A stretch of DNA of 64,000 nucleotides from Alloprevotella rava (GTDB taxonomy: Bacteria > Bacteroidota > Bacteroidia > Bacteroidales > Bacteroidaceae): assembly GCF_014195585.1 (NCBI RefSeq), contig NZ_JACICA010000006.1:1-64000 (forward strand), read 5' to 3'. Of the stretch, positions 9,045 to 17,644 are shown in pieces. The notes under the pieces were generated by a model. It was not told the origin of the DNA. It did no database searches and was given only the letters and a program-made list of their open reading frames with translations. Positions within the stretch are counted from its first letter, which is position 1. Every line of letters begins with the position of its first letter. The position numbers and the translations under genes are program-made.

Positions 9045-12000
9045 TTATTTCACAACCTTTTCGCCGTTGATGATATAAACGCCAGAAGTGGGCGTCAACA
9101 CGCGACGGCCTTGCAGGTCGTAAGTCTCATTTTCTTTCTCGGTCTGCACGGCGGGAGTTTCGATACCTGTTGTCTTGCCCTTGCGCACAAAGTTCCAAAC
9201 GCTTGCGCCCCAAGTGTAGGGTTTCAGCAGGACATACTTCCAGGTGTTCGCATTTGTGTACCAACCGTTCTGCGCATTCGGAACAACGATAGCAATTGCT
9301 TCATTACCTTGGTCCGTAGTGACGAGTTTCAATTCCCATGAGTAAGCCTGGCCCAGCTTGACACTCTGGTCGACAGCTGAAGAGGGCACATAGGCATAAG
9401 TATTGGTCAGCTTATTGCGCAGGCGAACCGCGCCGTTAGCTTGCTTCTCCACCAGCCAGAGATAGCTATCATCGTTCTCCACAAGGGTTTTGGACTTCAC
9501 TTCCTTAGCAGCGGCATCACCAGCAGCATATTGTGCGGTGAAATAACCGTTTTGGATGTAATAATAGTAGTCTCCGCTCAAGCCGTCGAGCACTGATGTG
9601 CGTTCCATTTTGCAGAACTGCTCGTAGAGGTCAGTATAGCGTTGGAAAGTTTCACGGCTCACGCTGCCAGCAGCCAAGTCGGTCGTGGCAGGATCTACCA
9701 CGGAAGAGCGGAGGAAATTGAGAGCTTCGGCGGTAGGTTCGCCCACTTCGCCCGGACGACTATTGGAGAGAATGCGATTTGCCTTGTTGACAAGACCTTG
9801 AAGCTGCGCCGTGAAATCCGTAACCTCCACGATGCGCCAGCAACCTGGATAGCAAAGAGCAGAGTCGGTGCCTGTGGTGGCAAAACCGGCTACATTCACA
9901 GAGAGAACGCCCTTGTTGCTACGCAGATTCAGGACACCGGCCTGATAGTCGTAGGGAGCGGTGGCTGTCATGGCTTTGCGCACGAACACAACGGTGGAAT
10001 CCTTGTCATTCAAGGCTGCTTTCGCATCCACATTGGCAAGTTGGAGTTTTTTTCCGTTGAATACCGAACGAAGCACATAGCCTCCGCGCTGCTGCGGCTG
10101 GAAGAGGAAGAGTTCCTCGGGCTCTGTTTGCGGCGTGTAGTGGATCTTCAGATTGTTACCCACGGCATAGAGCGTAGAACCTGCAAAGCGTTTGCGATAG
10201 TAGGTAGACGCGCTCACGAGCTGATAAACCTTGCCCGCCTCGGGGAGCTTCACCTCGGCTTTCTTATAGTTGGCAATCTGCTGCGTGAGAGCTGCGAGGT
10301 TGGCCACATTGGCTGTGTCGGCACGGAAAACGTTTGCAGCCGCCTGCAAGAAGTTGTAGTCGGTCTGTGCAGGGTAGCCCACTGCGCCTGGATGGCTCTG
10401 CGCCAACAATGTGTCGGCTTCGGTCAATGCCTTTTCAGCAGCCGTTTGTCGCGGTGTCTCAAAGAAATGTTTCGCGTAAGTGATTTTGAGTGTATCGAGC
10501 AAAGAAGCGTGGGTTTGCAAGCGGAGGTAGAAATCAGTAAAACGGCGCTTTGCTTGCGGCAACCAAGACATTTCGCTGAGAGCCAGCAAGCGCGGATAGA
10601 GCTGATACTCGGCAGCAGCATTGTTGTTGCAACTCTCCGTCCAGAGACAAGCTTGCGCGCCGAGCAGGAGTTTCTCCTTGCCGCTCACCATAGCCACGGG
10701 GTTCACGTTATAAACTCTATCAACGCTGTTAACCGCTCCGTCGCCGTAGCCACCAATGTAGGGGGCGTCGATCTCTGTTTGAGCGGGCGACACCTGCAAG
10801 AGGTCGAAATAGAGAGGGAAGGAAGGCGTGAAAATACTGGTGAAACCTTTCGCCACAGATGCTTTGATGCGCTCGGGCGAAGAATATGCCATCACAATGG
10901 GCTTTACAGTGTACGAATTTTTCCAATGGTTGATAAGTTCGTCCCAAACTACCACGTCGCGGCCGTATTCTGTCTTGAGCCAAGTACCGAGGGTTTCAAC
11001 GAGCCAGGGCTGGAGTTCCTCAACACCACTAAGACCTTCGTTTTTAATGCGGTCTTGGCATTGCTTGTTAGTACGCCAAACGGTGGTGGGGCATTCATCT
11101 CCACCAAGGTGTATGTAGCGGCTGGGGAACACGTCAACAACGTGACCGAGCACACACTTCAAGAAATCGATCACGCGGTCGTCGCCCACGTTGAGAACGT
11201 CCGTGCTGATTCCTTTCTCAGCGCGCACCGTGTAGTGCTTCGTTGAGTCGCACGACAGCCAGGGGTAAGCCGCTACGGCAGCCACCATGTGGCCCGGCAT
11301 ATCAATTTCGGGGATAATTTCGATATTGCGGGCACGAGCGTAGTCCACAATCTCGCGCAATTCGGTGAGGGTGTAGAAACAGCCGCGTCCATACTCAGTA
11401 TCGTCGAAGAAGTCAACGCCCTTACTTGGATCGTTGATCGTCAGTGAGCGATTGCGCACTGCGCCCACGGTAGTCAAGCGCGGATATTCGGGAATCTCAA
11501 TGCGCCAGCCCTGATCATCGGTCAAATGCCAGTGGAAACGATTGAGTTTGTAAACAGAAGCCACATCAAGCAGTTTTTTCACTTCTTCTTTCGTGAAGAA
11601 ATGGCGCGACACATCGAGCTGAAAGCCGCGGTAGCCAAGTTGTGGGGCATCCTGAATGGTCAGATAGGGCAGTGTCCAAGCTGATTTATTGTCGAGCGTC
11701 TTACCATAGATGCTGCGTGGCAGCAACTGCCGCAAGGTTTGCAGCGCATAGAAGACTCCGCCGTACGCACCGCCTTCAATCTGTACGCCGTCGGCCTTGA
11801 TTGTCAGTCGGTAGGCTTCCTGACCGAGCGCAGAGTTGATAGCAAGCGTAATGACAGGACTATTCTGTCCCGCACCAGTAGAGGGTTGCTGGTCGAGGTT
11901 GGGCAAAGCGATACCCGAAGTGCGCAGCAAATCATCAGCAAAAGTCTGGGCGAGCATCTTGAGAGAGTCGCCAGTGGCCACAATCCCCTTGAGCGTATTC

Positions 12001-12575
12001 ACAGCCAATGTACCTTCGCTTTTCACTACGGAAGCGGGGTACGGAATAAGGGGAAGGGTGGCGCTTGTAGAGTTCAGGTCCTTTTCTTCCACAAAAGCCA
12101 CTACGGAGTTGGCATCGCCGGGAGAATAGAATTTGATAGGATTACCAAGCCCCATACCGCCCCAAACATTGACACAAAGGTTGCCCGTTTCGCCGTGGGG
12201 CTTGAGGGTCAGTTCGCCCTGAAATGTGGGAATATCGAAGCGAGAATTGTTGCTGGCAGAGCTGGCACAATAGAGCGCAGAACCCGAAGACCTACCAGCA
12301 TAGGTCAGTATCTGACCGAGTTGATTGGTGAGCGTGTAGCCTTGTGCGCTTGTGCCCTCCACTTTCCACAGCTGGTATTCGCGCCGAGCAGCGAAACTCG
12401 CGATACAAGGCTGACCAACGGAAGAGCCCGTCAGCACATAGTCGCCTTTGGTAAAGCGAAGATAATACCAGACAGTTTTGCTGCTGGTACTGATCGTTGG
12501 GAAAGTGCCCGCCACAGCTTGGGGAGCAAAAAACACCAACATCAGAAAAAAGAACAGGTAAAGGTTTCTTTTCAT
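9045..12575 (-). CDS. secreted GH20 beta-N-acetylhexosaminidase with accessory modules
   Basis: The 1176-residue protein begins with a signal peptide (MKRNLYLFFFLMLVFFAPQAVA). It has an N-terminal accessory module (about 30-170), a GH20b-like domain, and the GH20 catalytic barrel with HWHLTDDQGWRIEIPEYP and the Asp-Glu pair in LGGDECPTTVW (near residues 491-492). This pair supports substrate-assisted removal of terminal GlcNAc or GalNAc. Two or three further beta-rich modules follow, then a short sorting-type tail (TYDLQGRRV ... GVYIINGEKVVK). Similar accessory modules occur in the two large sialidases of this window. It has its own promoter and should be exported by the T9SS to act on host glycans. 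Confidence 0.93.
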   Translation of the reverse strand: MKRNLYLFFFLMLVFFAPQAVAGTFPTISTSSKTVWYYLRFTKGDYVLTGSSVGQPCIASFAARREYQLWKVEGTSAQGYTLTNQLGQILTYAGRSSGSALYCASSASNNSRFDIPTFQGELTLKPHGETGNLCVNVWGGMGLGNPIKFYSPGDANSVVAFVEEKDLNSTSATLPLIPYPASVVKSEGTLAVNTLKGIVATGDSLKMLAQTFADDLLRTSGIALPNLDQQPSTGAGQNSPVITLAINSALGQEAYRLTIKADGVQIEGGAYGGVFYALQTLRQLLPRSIYGKTLDNKSAWTLPYLTIQDAPQLGYRGFQLDVSRHFFTKEEVKKLLDVASVYKLNRFHWHLTDDQGWRIEIPEYPRLTTVGAVRNRSLTINDPSKGVDFFDDTEYGRGCFYTLTELREIVDYARARNIEIIPEIDMPGHMVAAVAAYPWLSCDSTKHYTVRAEKGISTDVLNVGDDRVIDFLKCVLGHVVDVFPSRYIHLGGDECPTTVWRTNKQCQDRIKNEGLSGVEELQPWLVETLGTWLKTEYGRDVVVWDELINHWKNSYTVKPIVMAYSSPERIKASVAKGFTSIFTPSFPLYFDLLQVSPAQTEIDAPYIGGYGDGAVNSVDRVYNVNPVAMVSGKEKLLLGAQACLWTESCNNNAAAEYQLYPRLLALSEMSWLPQAKRRFTDFYLRLQTHASLLDTLKITYAKHFFETPRQTAAEKALTEADTLLAQSHPGAVGYPAQTDYNFLQAAANVFRADTANVANLAALTQQIANYKKAEVKLPEAGKVYQLVSASTYYRKRFAGSTLYAVGNNLKIHYTPQTEPEELFLFQPQQRGGYVLRSVFNGKKLQLANVDAKAALNDKDSTVVFVRKAMTATAPYDYQAGVLNLRSNKGVLSVNVAGFATTGTDSALCYPGCWRIVEVTDFTAQLQGLVNKANRILSNSRPGEVGEPTAEALNFLRSSVVDPATTDLAAGSVSRETFQRYTDLYEQFCKMERTSVLDGLSGDYYYYIQNGYFTAQYAAGDAAAKEVKSKTLVENDDSYLWLVEKQANGAVRLRNKLTNTYAYVPSSAVDQSVKLGQAYSWELKLVTTDQGNEAIAIVVPNAQNGWYTNANTWKYVLLKPYTWGASVWNFVRKGKTTGIETPAVQTEKENETYDLQGRRVLTPTSGVYIINGEKVVK

Positions 12576-12631
12576 TATAATTTAGTTTAGGTATTTGAAT
12601 GTTAGCCAGATAATTTTTGCGATTAGGTGCG

Positions 12632-12662
12632 CAAATGTACACTTTTACACATATACAACAAA
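12632..12662 (-). promoter_or_regulatory. Bacteroidetes-type promoter of the GH20 gene
   Basis: On the minus strand TTTG (12659-12662), a 19-bp spacer and TACATTTG (12632-12639) precede the GH20 start by about 57 bp. Confidence 0.7.
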
Positions 12663-12770
12663 ACAATTTATTTCTTTTTGAGGGATATAATATAAAAATC
12701 GTTTTCATCCGTTCGAAAGATGAACAAAAGAAGTGGAACACTCTCTCCCTTATAGACCCACAAAAATATC

Positions 12771-12838
12771 CTTATTGCGTTTGAAAATACAATAAGGCTG
12801 TCAGCTGACATCCTTATTGCGTCAGCTGACACAATAAG
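12771..12838. repeat. 21-bp CAATAAG-word array, copy 3
   Basis: Four words start at 12771 (reverse), 12790 (forward), 12813 (reverse) and 12832 (forward), with steps of 19, 23 and 19 bp as the family rule predicts. The last two units form a 32-bp palindrome with one mismatch (12810-12841) centred on the CAGCTG of the unit. Confidence 0.85.
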
Positions 12839-12928
12839 GATATTTTTCGCGCCGCAGCAGTTCGCCTGCGCTGGCAGGATAGGGCAACTCCACACAACCT
12901 TCGCTTTTTCTGACAAAAGGATACGATA

Positions 12929-12954
12929 AAGGGACACACCGAAGCGTGTCCCTT
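12929..12954 (-). terminator. terminator of mdh
   Basis: A 9-bp inverted repeat (AAGGGACAC at 12929-12937 and GTGTCCCTT at 12946-12954) lies 27 bp after the mdh stop on the minus strand. The downstream run is only moderately T-rich there. The plus-strand side is followed by CTTTCTTT, so it may work in both directions. Confidence 0.6.
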
Positions 12955-12980
12955 CTTTCTTTAATGAATTGAATCGCGGA

Positions 12981-13973
12981 TTAGAGATTCGGATTCATTT
13001 CTTTCCATTCTGCTACAGGAGGAATGATGCCGAGCTCAACAATTTCGTCGCGCATCTTGCAAAGATGCTCGTAAGATTTCTGCAAGCTTGCCAATTCGTC
13101 GGCAGTACCCTTCGGCTCAACGAAATGTACGCCCGTAGCGTCGATCGTTGTAGGCATAGCCATCATCACGTTCTTGAAACCGAGCGCGTCATTGTTTACG
13201 TAGCAACCTGCGGGCAAGGTGAACTTCTCGCCACCCATTGCAGCTTCAATCATCTTAACAGCATTGTAAGCGGGGCTCTGGAAAGAGCTACGGCCACGAA
13301 GCTTGATGATGTTTGAACCGCCTTGAACCGTGCGGTGCTTGATATCTTCCCACTTTTCGTCTGAGAGACCCATCTCGCAAAGGGGCTTACCGTCTACCTT
13401 CACATGAGATGCGAAAACGGCCATCTGCTCGCCGTGACCACCGTATGTGTGAGCGCCGGTCACTGCGTCCTGCTGAACGCCGAACTCAAGAGCCAGAGCC
13501 TGCTGCAAACGAGTGGAGTCGAGCGCTGCGAGAGAGGTGAGCTGGTTGGGCTTCAAGCCGGAGTGGATCAGAGCCGTCAGAGCTGTTACGTCAGCGGGGT
13601 TGAAGATCACCACTACGTGCTTCACATCGGGGCAGTACTTCTTGATGAAATCGCCGAACTCAGCTGCGATTTGGCAGTTGCCCTTGAGGAGATCCTCACG
13701 AGTCATGCCTTCCTTACGGGGAGCACCACCTGAAGAGATGATATACTTTGCGCCTGTGAAAGCTTCTTCGGGGTTAGTTGTCCATGTGATGTTTGCACCA
13801 GGGAAACCGCACTGAGCGATTTCGTCAGCTACACCGTGAAGACCCGGTTCAAAGATGTCATACAGACAAACGTTGGGAGTTAAGCCGAGCATCAATACGC
13901 TCTGCACCATGTTTGAACCAATCATACCGCCAGCACCGACGATGACCAGTTTCTCATTACTTAAATATGCCAT
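12981..13973 (-). CDS. mdh: malate dehydrogenase
   Basis: The 330-residue NAD-dependent dehydrogenase interconverts oxaloacetate and malate. It shows the Rossmann motif VGAGGMIGSN (residues 12-21), the SSGGAPRKEGMTREDLL loop, NPADVTA, and the catalytic histidine segment TGAHTYGGHGEQM. The sequence fits the Bacteroidales malate dehydrogenase group within the lactate/malate dehydrogenase superfamily. Together with pckA and the sdhCAB complex in this window it forms the reductive C4 branch (PEP to oxaloacetate, malate, fumarate, succinate). It has its own promoter. Confidence 0.95.
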   Translation of the reverse strand: MAYLSNEKLVIVGAGGMIGSNMVQSVLMLGLTPNVCLYDIFEPGLHGVADEIAQCGFPGANITWTTNPEEAFTGAKYIISSGGAPRKEGMTREDLLKGNCQIAAEFGDFIKKYCPDVKHVVVIFNPADVTALTALIHSGLKPNQLTSLAALDSTRLQQALALEFGVQQDAVTGAHTYGGHGEQMAVFASHVKVDGKPLCEMGLSDEKWEDIKHRTVQGGSNIIKLRGRSSFQSPAYNAVKMIEAAMGGEKFTLPAGCYVNNDALGFKNVMMAMPTTIDATGVHFVEPKGTADELASLQKSYEHLCKMRDEIVELGIIPPVAEWKEMNPNL

Positions 13974-14040
13974 TGGTGTATAAATTAAAAAGTTTGTTCG
14001 TTCAGATGATGAGCATTTCTGCTCCTGTTTGTAGTTTCCG

Positions 14041-14073
14041 CAAAAGTACCAAATTCTTTCGGGACATACACAA
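14041..14073 (-). promoter_or_regulatory. probable promoter of mdh
   Basis: On the minus strand TTG (14071-14073) and TACTTTTG (14041-14048) are 22 bp apart, about 68 bp before the mdh start. Confidence 0.6.
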
Positions 14074-14213
14074 GGAATACTTTAATTTTTCTTCTCGAAA
14101 GGCCAAAAGGAATGGCTCTTTTGTCTTTTTGATTGGAAAAATCGTAACTTCGGCACGAAAAAGTAAGGCAGAGAACCTCTCTGCCACCTGACAAATACGT
14201 TCATACTATCATC

Positions 14214-16007
14214 ATGCTCAACGAAATCATCACCAAGCGCGTCGACGCTCTGCGCAACTGGATGGAACACCACAATGCGCTCCAGGCTTTTATCATACCA
14301 ACTGCCGACCCTCATAATTCTGAATATCTGGCCGACCATTGGAAGTGTCGGGAATGGCTCACGGGCTTCACGGGCTCGGCGGGTATTGCTGTGGTCACTA
14401 AGGATGCTGCGGCACTTTGGACAGATTCTCGCTACTGGTTGCAGGCGGCGGAACAGCTCGAGGGAACGCCGTTCCAACTCATGCGGGATGGCGATGAGGG
14501 TGTGCCGACTCTGAAAGAATGGCTCTGCGCCCAACTGCCTGCACAGGCCATAGTGGGTTGCTTCAGCGGCACAATGTCGACAGCAGAATACACGGATCTA
14601 CTGGAGAATGCCTCATACCAACTCACAGCTGCGGCGGAAGATCCTTTCGACGAACTTTGGACAAATCGCCCTGCCTTGCCGCAACGCCCCCTCGTATTGC
14701 AACCGCTGGAGTATACAGGGATGTCGGTCGATGAAAAGATAACACTCATCTGGAAAAACCTGAAGGAGACCGAGCCGCAGGCACTTCTGCTATCGGATCT
14801 CTCTGAAATCGCCTGGACGCTCAATCTAAGAGGCGACGACATCGAGTTTAACCCCGTCTTCATGAGTTATCTGCTCCTGCGCCGTGAGGGAAACAGCGTG
14901 CTTTTCGTGGATGAGCACCAACTCACGCCAGCCGTCAACGAATACCTCCAAGAAAACCACATAGAGGCCCGCCCCTACGATGGTTGGAAAGAACTTATCC
15001 CCTCCGAGCTGGATTCTATCGCTATCCCCCACGAAGTAAACATCCAAGTGATGCGTACCGCGTTAGACGCTCACCTGAAATGTCCGCTCGTTTCTTCCCC
15101 CGTCCCCGCGCTCCGCGCCATCAAAACACCTGCCGAACAGCAGGGATTCAGAAGAGCCATGGAGAAAGACGGCTGCGCCATGGTGAGATTTTTGGAGAAA
15201 TGGGAAGCCCGCCGCGGAAATGCGGCGTGGGACGAACTGCGCATCGATAAAGAACTAACAGCAGAACGAAGCAAAGAAGAAATGTTCTGCGGACTAAGTT
15301 TCAGCACCATTGCTGCCTACGGCCCGCATGGGGCTATCGTCCACTACGAAGCTGATGAAACCACCAATGCGTCTATTGATGGAGGGGGCTTTCTCCTCCT
15401 CGACAGCGGCGCGCAGTATGTAGACGGCACTACAGACATCACGCGAACGCTGCCGTGCGGACCGCTCACAGACGAGGAGCGGAAAGTGTACACGCTCGTA
15501 CTGAAAGGCCACATTGCTCTTTCGTCGGCTCGTTTCCCCATCGGCACTTCCGGACTGGAACTCGACTACGCCGCGCGCCGCGCTATGTGGCAGGAGGGAT
15601 ACGATTTCGGGCACGGAACAGGACACGGCGTGGGTGCTCACCTCTGTGTACACGAAGGGCCTCATCAGATACGGAAAAACGTGCGCGACTGCACCCTCGT
15701 TGGTTTCCGTCCGGGCATGACAATCACGAACGAACCTAGTCTCTATGTGTCGGGTAAGTTTGGTGTGCGAATAGAGAACACGCTCCTCGTTGTCGACGAT
15801 GGCGAAACGCCTTTTGGTCATTTCTGTCGGTTCGAAACCCTCACGCTCTGCCCCATCGACCTGCGCCCCATCGTGCGCGAAATGCTCACATCTGAAGAAA
15901 TCTGCTGGCTCAACAACTACCACACCGAAGTGCGCCGCCGACTGCTCCCTCTCCTCCCCGCCCCCGCCCATCGCGCATGGCTCGAAGAGGCCACAAGAGA
16001 GTTTTAA
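14214..16007 (+). CDS. pepP: Xaa-Pro aminopeptidase (aminopeptidase P family)
   Basis: The 597-residue cytoplasmic metallopeptidase removes N-terminal residues that precede proline. It has the three-part layout of the long aminopeptidase P group: two creatinase-like N-terminal domains (about 5-300, with FTGSAGIAVVT and WTDSRYW) and a C-terminal pita-bread catalytic domain. The metal ligands can be followed through LLLDSGAQYVDGTTDITRT (two Asp), GHGTGHGVGAHL (His), ITNEPSLYV (Glu) and VRIENTLLV (Glu). It is transcribed divergently from mdh. No clear promoter of the TAnnTTTG type is seen; TAACTTCG at about 14152 is the closest match. Confidence 0.95.
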   Translation: MLNEIITKRVDALRNWMEHHNALQAFIIPTADPHNSEYLADHWKCREWLTGFTGSAGIAVVTKDAAALWTDSRYWLQAAEQLEGTPFQLMRDGDEGVPTLKEWLCAQLPAQAIVGCFSGTMSTAEYTDLLENASYQLTAAAEDPFDELWTNRPALPQRPLVLQPLEYTGMSVDEKITLIWKNLKETEPQALLLSDLSEIAWTLNLRGDDIEFNPVFMSYLLLRREGNSVLFVDEHQLTPAVNEYLQENHIEARPYDGWKELIPSELDSIAIPHEVNIQVMRTALDAHLKCPLVSSPVPALRAIKTPAEQQGFRRAMEKDGCAMVRFLEKWEARRGNAAWDELRIDKELTAERSKEEMFCGLSFSTIAAYGPHGAIVHYEADETTNASIDGGGFLLLDSGAQYVDGTTDITRTLPCGPLTDEERKVYTLVLKGHIALSSARFPIGTSGLELDYAARRAMWQEGYDFGHGTGHGVGAHLCVHEGPHQIRKNVRDCTLVGFRPGMTITNEPSLYVSGKFGVRIENTLLVVDDGETPFGHFCRFETLTLCPIDLRPIVREMLTSEEICWLNNYHTEVRRRLLPLLPAPAHRAWLEEATREF

Positions 16008-16094
16008 GTGGTGATTATTAAGTAGAATAAGAGTTGTAGAGGATATTTCGTGGGTCATATGCATCACTCTCAGTATTTGACAATATAGCAATTC

Positions 16095-16563
16095 ACGCCT
16101 CTGGCGGAGGCGCACTCTGCGTAACCGCGGGTGATACCCGAGCGAGAGCGAGGGAAAAACTGCGAGCTGGCAGACAACCCTGCTTCCGGCACTGACGGTG
16201 TCGCACTGAAAGCATGGAGAGAGTCTTCTCCCTCTCTCCCACTCAGAAAAAACTCGTATTTTTGTTGTCACGTTGTCACGGAGGAGAGAAGACGCTGATA
16301 GACAAGTGCTTATACGCGTGACAACAAAATATTCGTTGTCACACTGCTGTCACTTGTCGTCACGATTATAATATATACGTTCTCAGTTAGTTATACTCAA
16401 AGTGTGACAACGTGACGACGTGACAACAAAAAATAGAATCTTGGGAAGAGCGAGGTGGGAGCTGTGCGACGCTTCCTGCGTCGGAGGTTTGTGCATCCCT
16501 TTCCCACGGGTTCACCCTTCGGGCACCACCCGCGGTTAAGCATGGTGTGTCCCTGCCGGGGAC
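16095..16563 (+). repeat. palindromic hairpin element, copy 1
   Basis: About 470 bp with two imperfectly inverted arms. The left arm starts with a GCCTCTGGCGGAGGC hairpin and TAACCGCGGGTGAT. The right arm ends with ATCACCCGCGGTTAA-like sequence and a GTCCCTGCCGGGGAC hairpin. The centre is rich in TTGTCACG and its complement CGTGACAA. Copies at 31041-31412 (inverted, truncated), 52460-52921 and 61513-61990 share this order. No open frame fits a transposase. The next feature, a 21-bp word array, follows its right arm. Confidence 0.8.
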
Positions 16564-16601
16564 AGTGGGTGAATACGCAACATTGCAGAGGGGTGTGGAT
16601 G

Positions 16602-16778
16602 CAATAAGGGCGTGAGCGGACAGAATAGGAATGCGAATGAACACAATAAGGTTGCTGGCGGATAAACTTATTGTAGCCTCGAATGCAATAAGGGCGTGAG
16701 CGGACGCAATAAGGATGTGAACTGACAGCCTTATTGTATTCTCAAACGCAATAAGGATATTGACGACTTGCTTTATTG
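16602..16778. repeat. 21-bp CAATAAG-word array, copy 4
   Basis: Nine words start at 16602, 16623, 16644, 16667, 16686, 16707, 16730, 16749 and 16772. Every step obeys the rule 21 bp (same orientation), 23 bp (forward to reverse) or 19 bp (reverse to forward). Two words carry base changes (GAATAGG, TTTATTG) but remain in register. The array is joined to the right arm of palindromic element copy 1. Confidence 0.88.
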
Positions 16779-16845
16779 CTTTTCCACTTCCTCGCTAAGA
16801 AGTAAAAGTAAGAAGGCATCAATAATAGAATTTTCTAAAAATAGC

Positions 16846-16853
16846 TATATTTG
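16846..16853 (+). promoter_or_regulatory. -7 box of the TM2-domain gene
   Basis: TATATTTG matches the Bacteroidetes -7 element and lies 59 bp before the start codon. No good TTTG element is visible at the usual distance upstream. Confidence 0.5.
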
Positions 16854-16912
16854 CATTTATACTATTTTCTACTAACACCCTTTTTAAAATCAGCTTCAAA
16901 ACTTAGAAAATT

Positions 16913-17251
16913 ATGACTGCACAAAAAGTTGATATGTTTCTCATGGCAAACAATCACTACCTCCCGCAGAGCAAGCTACTCCTTCTCAGAGAACAATTAC
17001 TTTCACTTGACGATTCATATTGGATAGTACTCACAACTATCCAATTTAAGAATCCCACAATGGCAGTCGTCCTTTCAATTTTCTTCTTCCACTTTGCTGT
17101 TGATCGCTTCTATATTGGTGATATAGCTTTAGGTCTGTTAAAGCTATGCACAGCTGGTGGCTTCCTTTTCTGGGCATTCCTTGATCTCTTTTTAATCGCT
17201 GGAGCAACAAGAGATCGCAACTATCAAAAGCTTCAAGCTCGTCTTCAATAA
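16913..17251 (+). CDS. TM2 domain-containing membrane protein
   Basis: The 112-residue protein has a soluble N-terminus of about 45 residues and then two hydrophobic spans, MAVVLSIFFFHFAVDRFYIG and ALGLLKLCTAGGFLFWAFLDLF, joined by a short turn with the D-R-F-Y-I-G motif. That is the TM2 domain. The role of stand-alone TM2 proteins in Bacteroidetes is unknown; they are often linked to host-glycan-rich niches only by taxonomy. The gene stands alone between a repeat element and typA and has its own -7 box and terminator. AT content is higher than in its neighbours. Confidence 0.85.
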   Translation: MTAQKVDMFLMANNHYLPQSKLLLLREQLLSLDDSYWIVLTTIQFKNPTMAVVLSIFFFHFAVDRFYIGDIALGLLKLCTAGGFLFWAFLDLFLIAGATRDRNYQKLQARLQ

Positions 17252-17344
17252 ACTCTTAAATATATTATCAGCCGTGACTCATATCAGTGTTTGCCTTTAG
17301 CCACTTTCCGCAAAAGAGGGACAAACTGTACTAACCACTTTCTC

Positions 17345-17373
17345 CTCTTGTACTGATGGTGGAGGTACAAGAG
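17345..17373 (+). terminator. terminator of the TM2-domain gene
   Basis: A perfect 9-bp inverted repeat (CTCTTGTAC at 17345-17353, GTACAAGAG at 17365-17373) is followed by CTACTTTATTCTTCTT. It lies about 95 bp after the stop codon. The rest of the 17252-17644 gap holds only the typA terminator and no gene. Confidence 0.55.
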
Positions 17374-17502
17374 CTACTTTATTCTTCTTAGGAGAAAATA
17401 TCATTGAAGTCTTAGGGCTAAATCCTCATTGCTTTTTTGCAAAAATGTTATTAGTCTCCTTTGCCGTGCTAACTTATTCTCATCTGCAATAGCTTACAAA
17501 AA

Positions 17503-17534
17503 ATCCGCAATGCCTATGAGCAGACATTGCGGAT
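17503..17534 (-). terminator. terminator of typA
   Basis: A perfect 10-bp inverted repeat (ATCCGCAATG, 12-nt loop, CATTGCGGAT) is followed on the minus strand by TTTTTGTAAG. It lies about 110 bp after the typA stop. Confidence 0.75.
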
Positions 17535-17644
17535 AAGGATTGTAGGCGGTCCAGAAATAGGCTGGAGCGCCGGTATTGTTATATGTAGAAATGCCGAAGT
17601 TCGCTCTTGACTCGAAAAAGGAGGGAGAGGCCGGCGGCGAACTA

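Noticed and set aside
9642-11246. 534-codon open frame antisense to the GH20 gene
   Set aside because: It is opposite a clear glycosidase gene, has no recognisable domain or promoter, and its composition mirrors the sense codons.
16095-16563. insertion sequence with transposase
   Set aside because: The element has inverted arms, but no open frame longer than about 100 codons and no DDE or HUH motif in any copy. I record it as a non-coding repeat of unknown mobility.
16602-16778. possible CRISPR array
   Set aside because: Words are only 7-8 bp, occur in both orientations on a 21-bp lattice, and no cas genes are near. The filler is partly conserved, unlike spacers.
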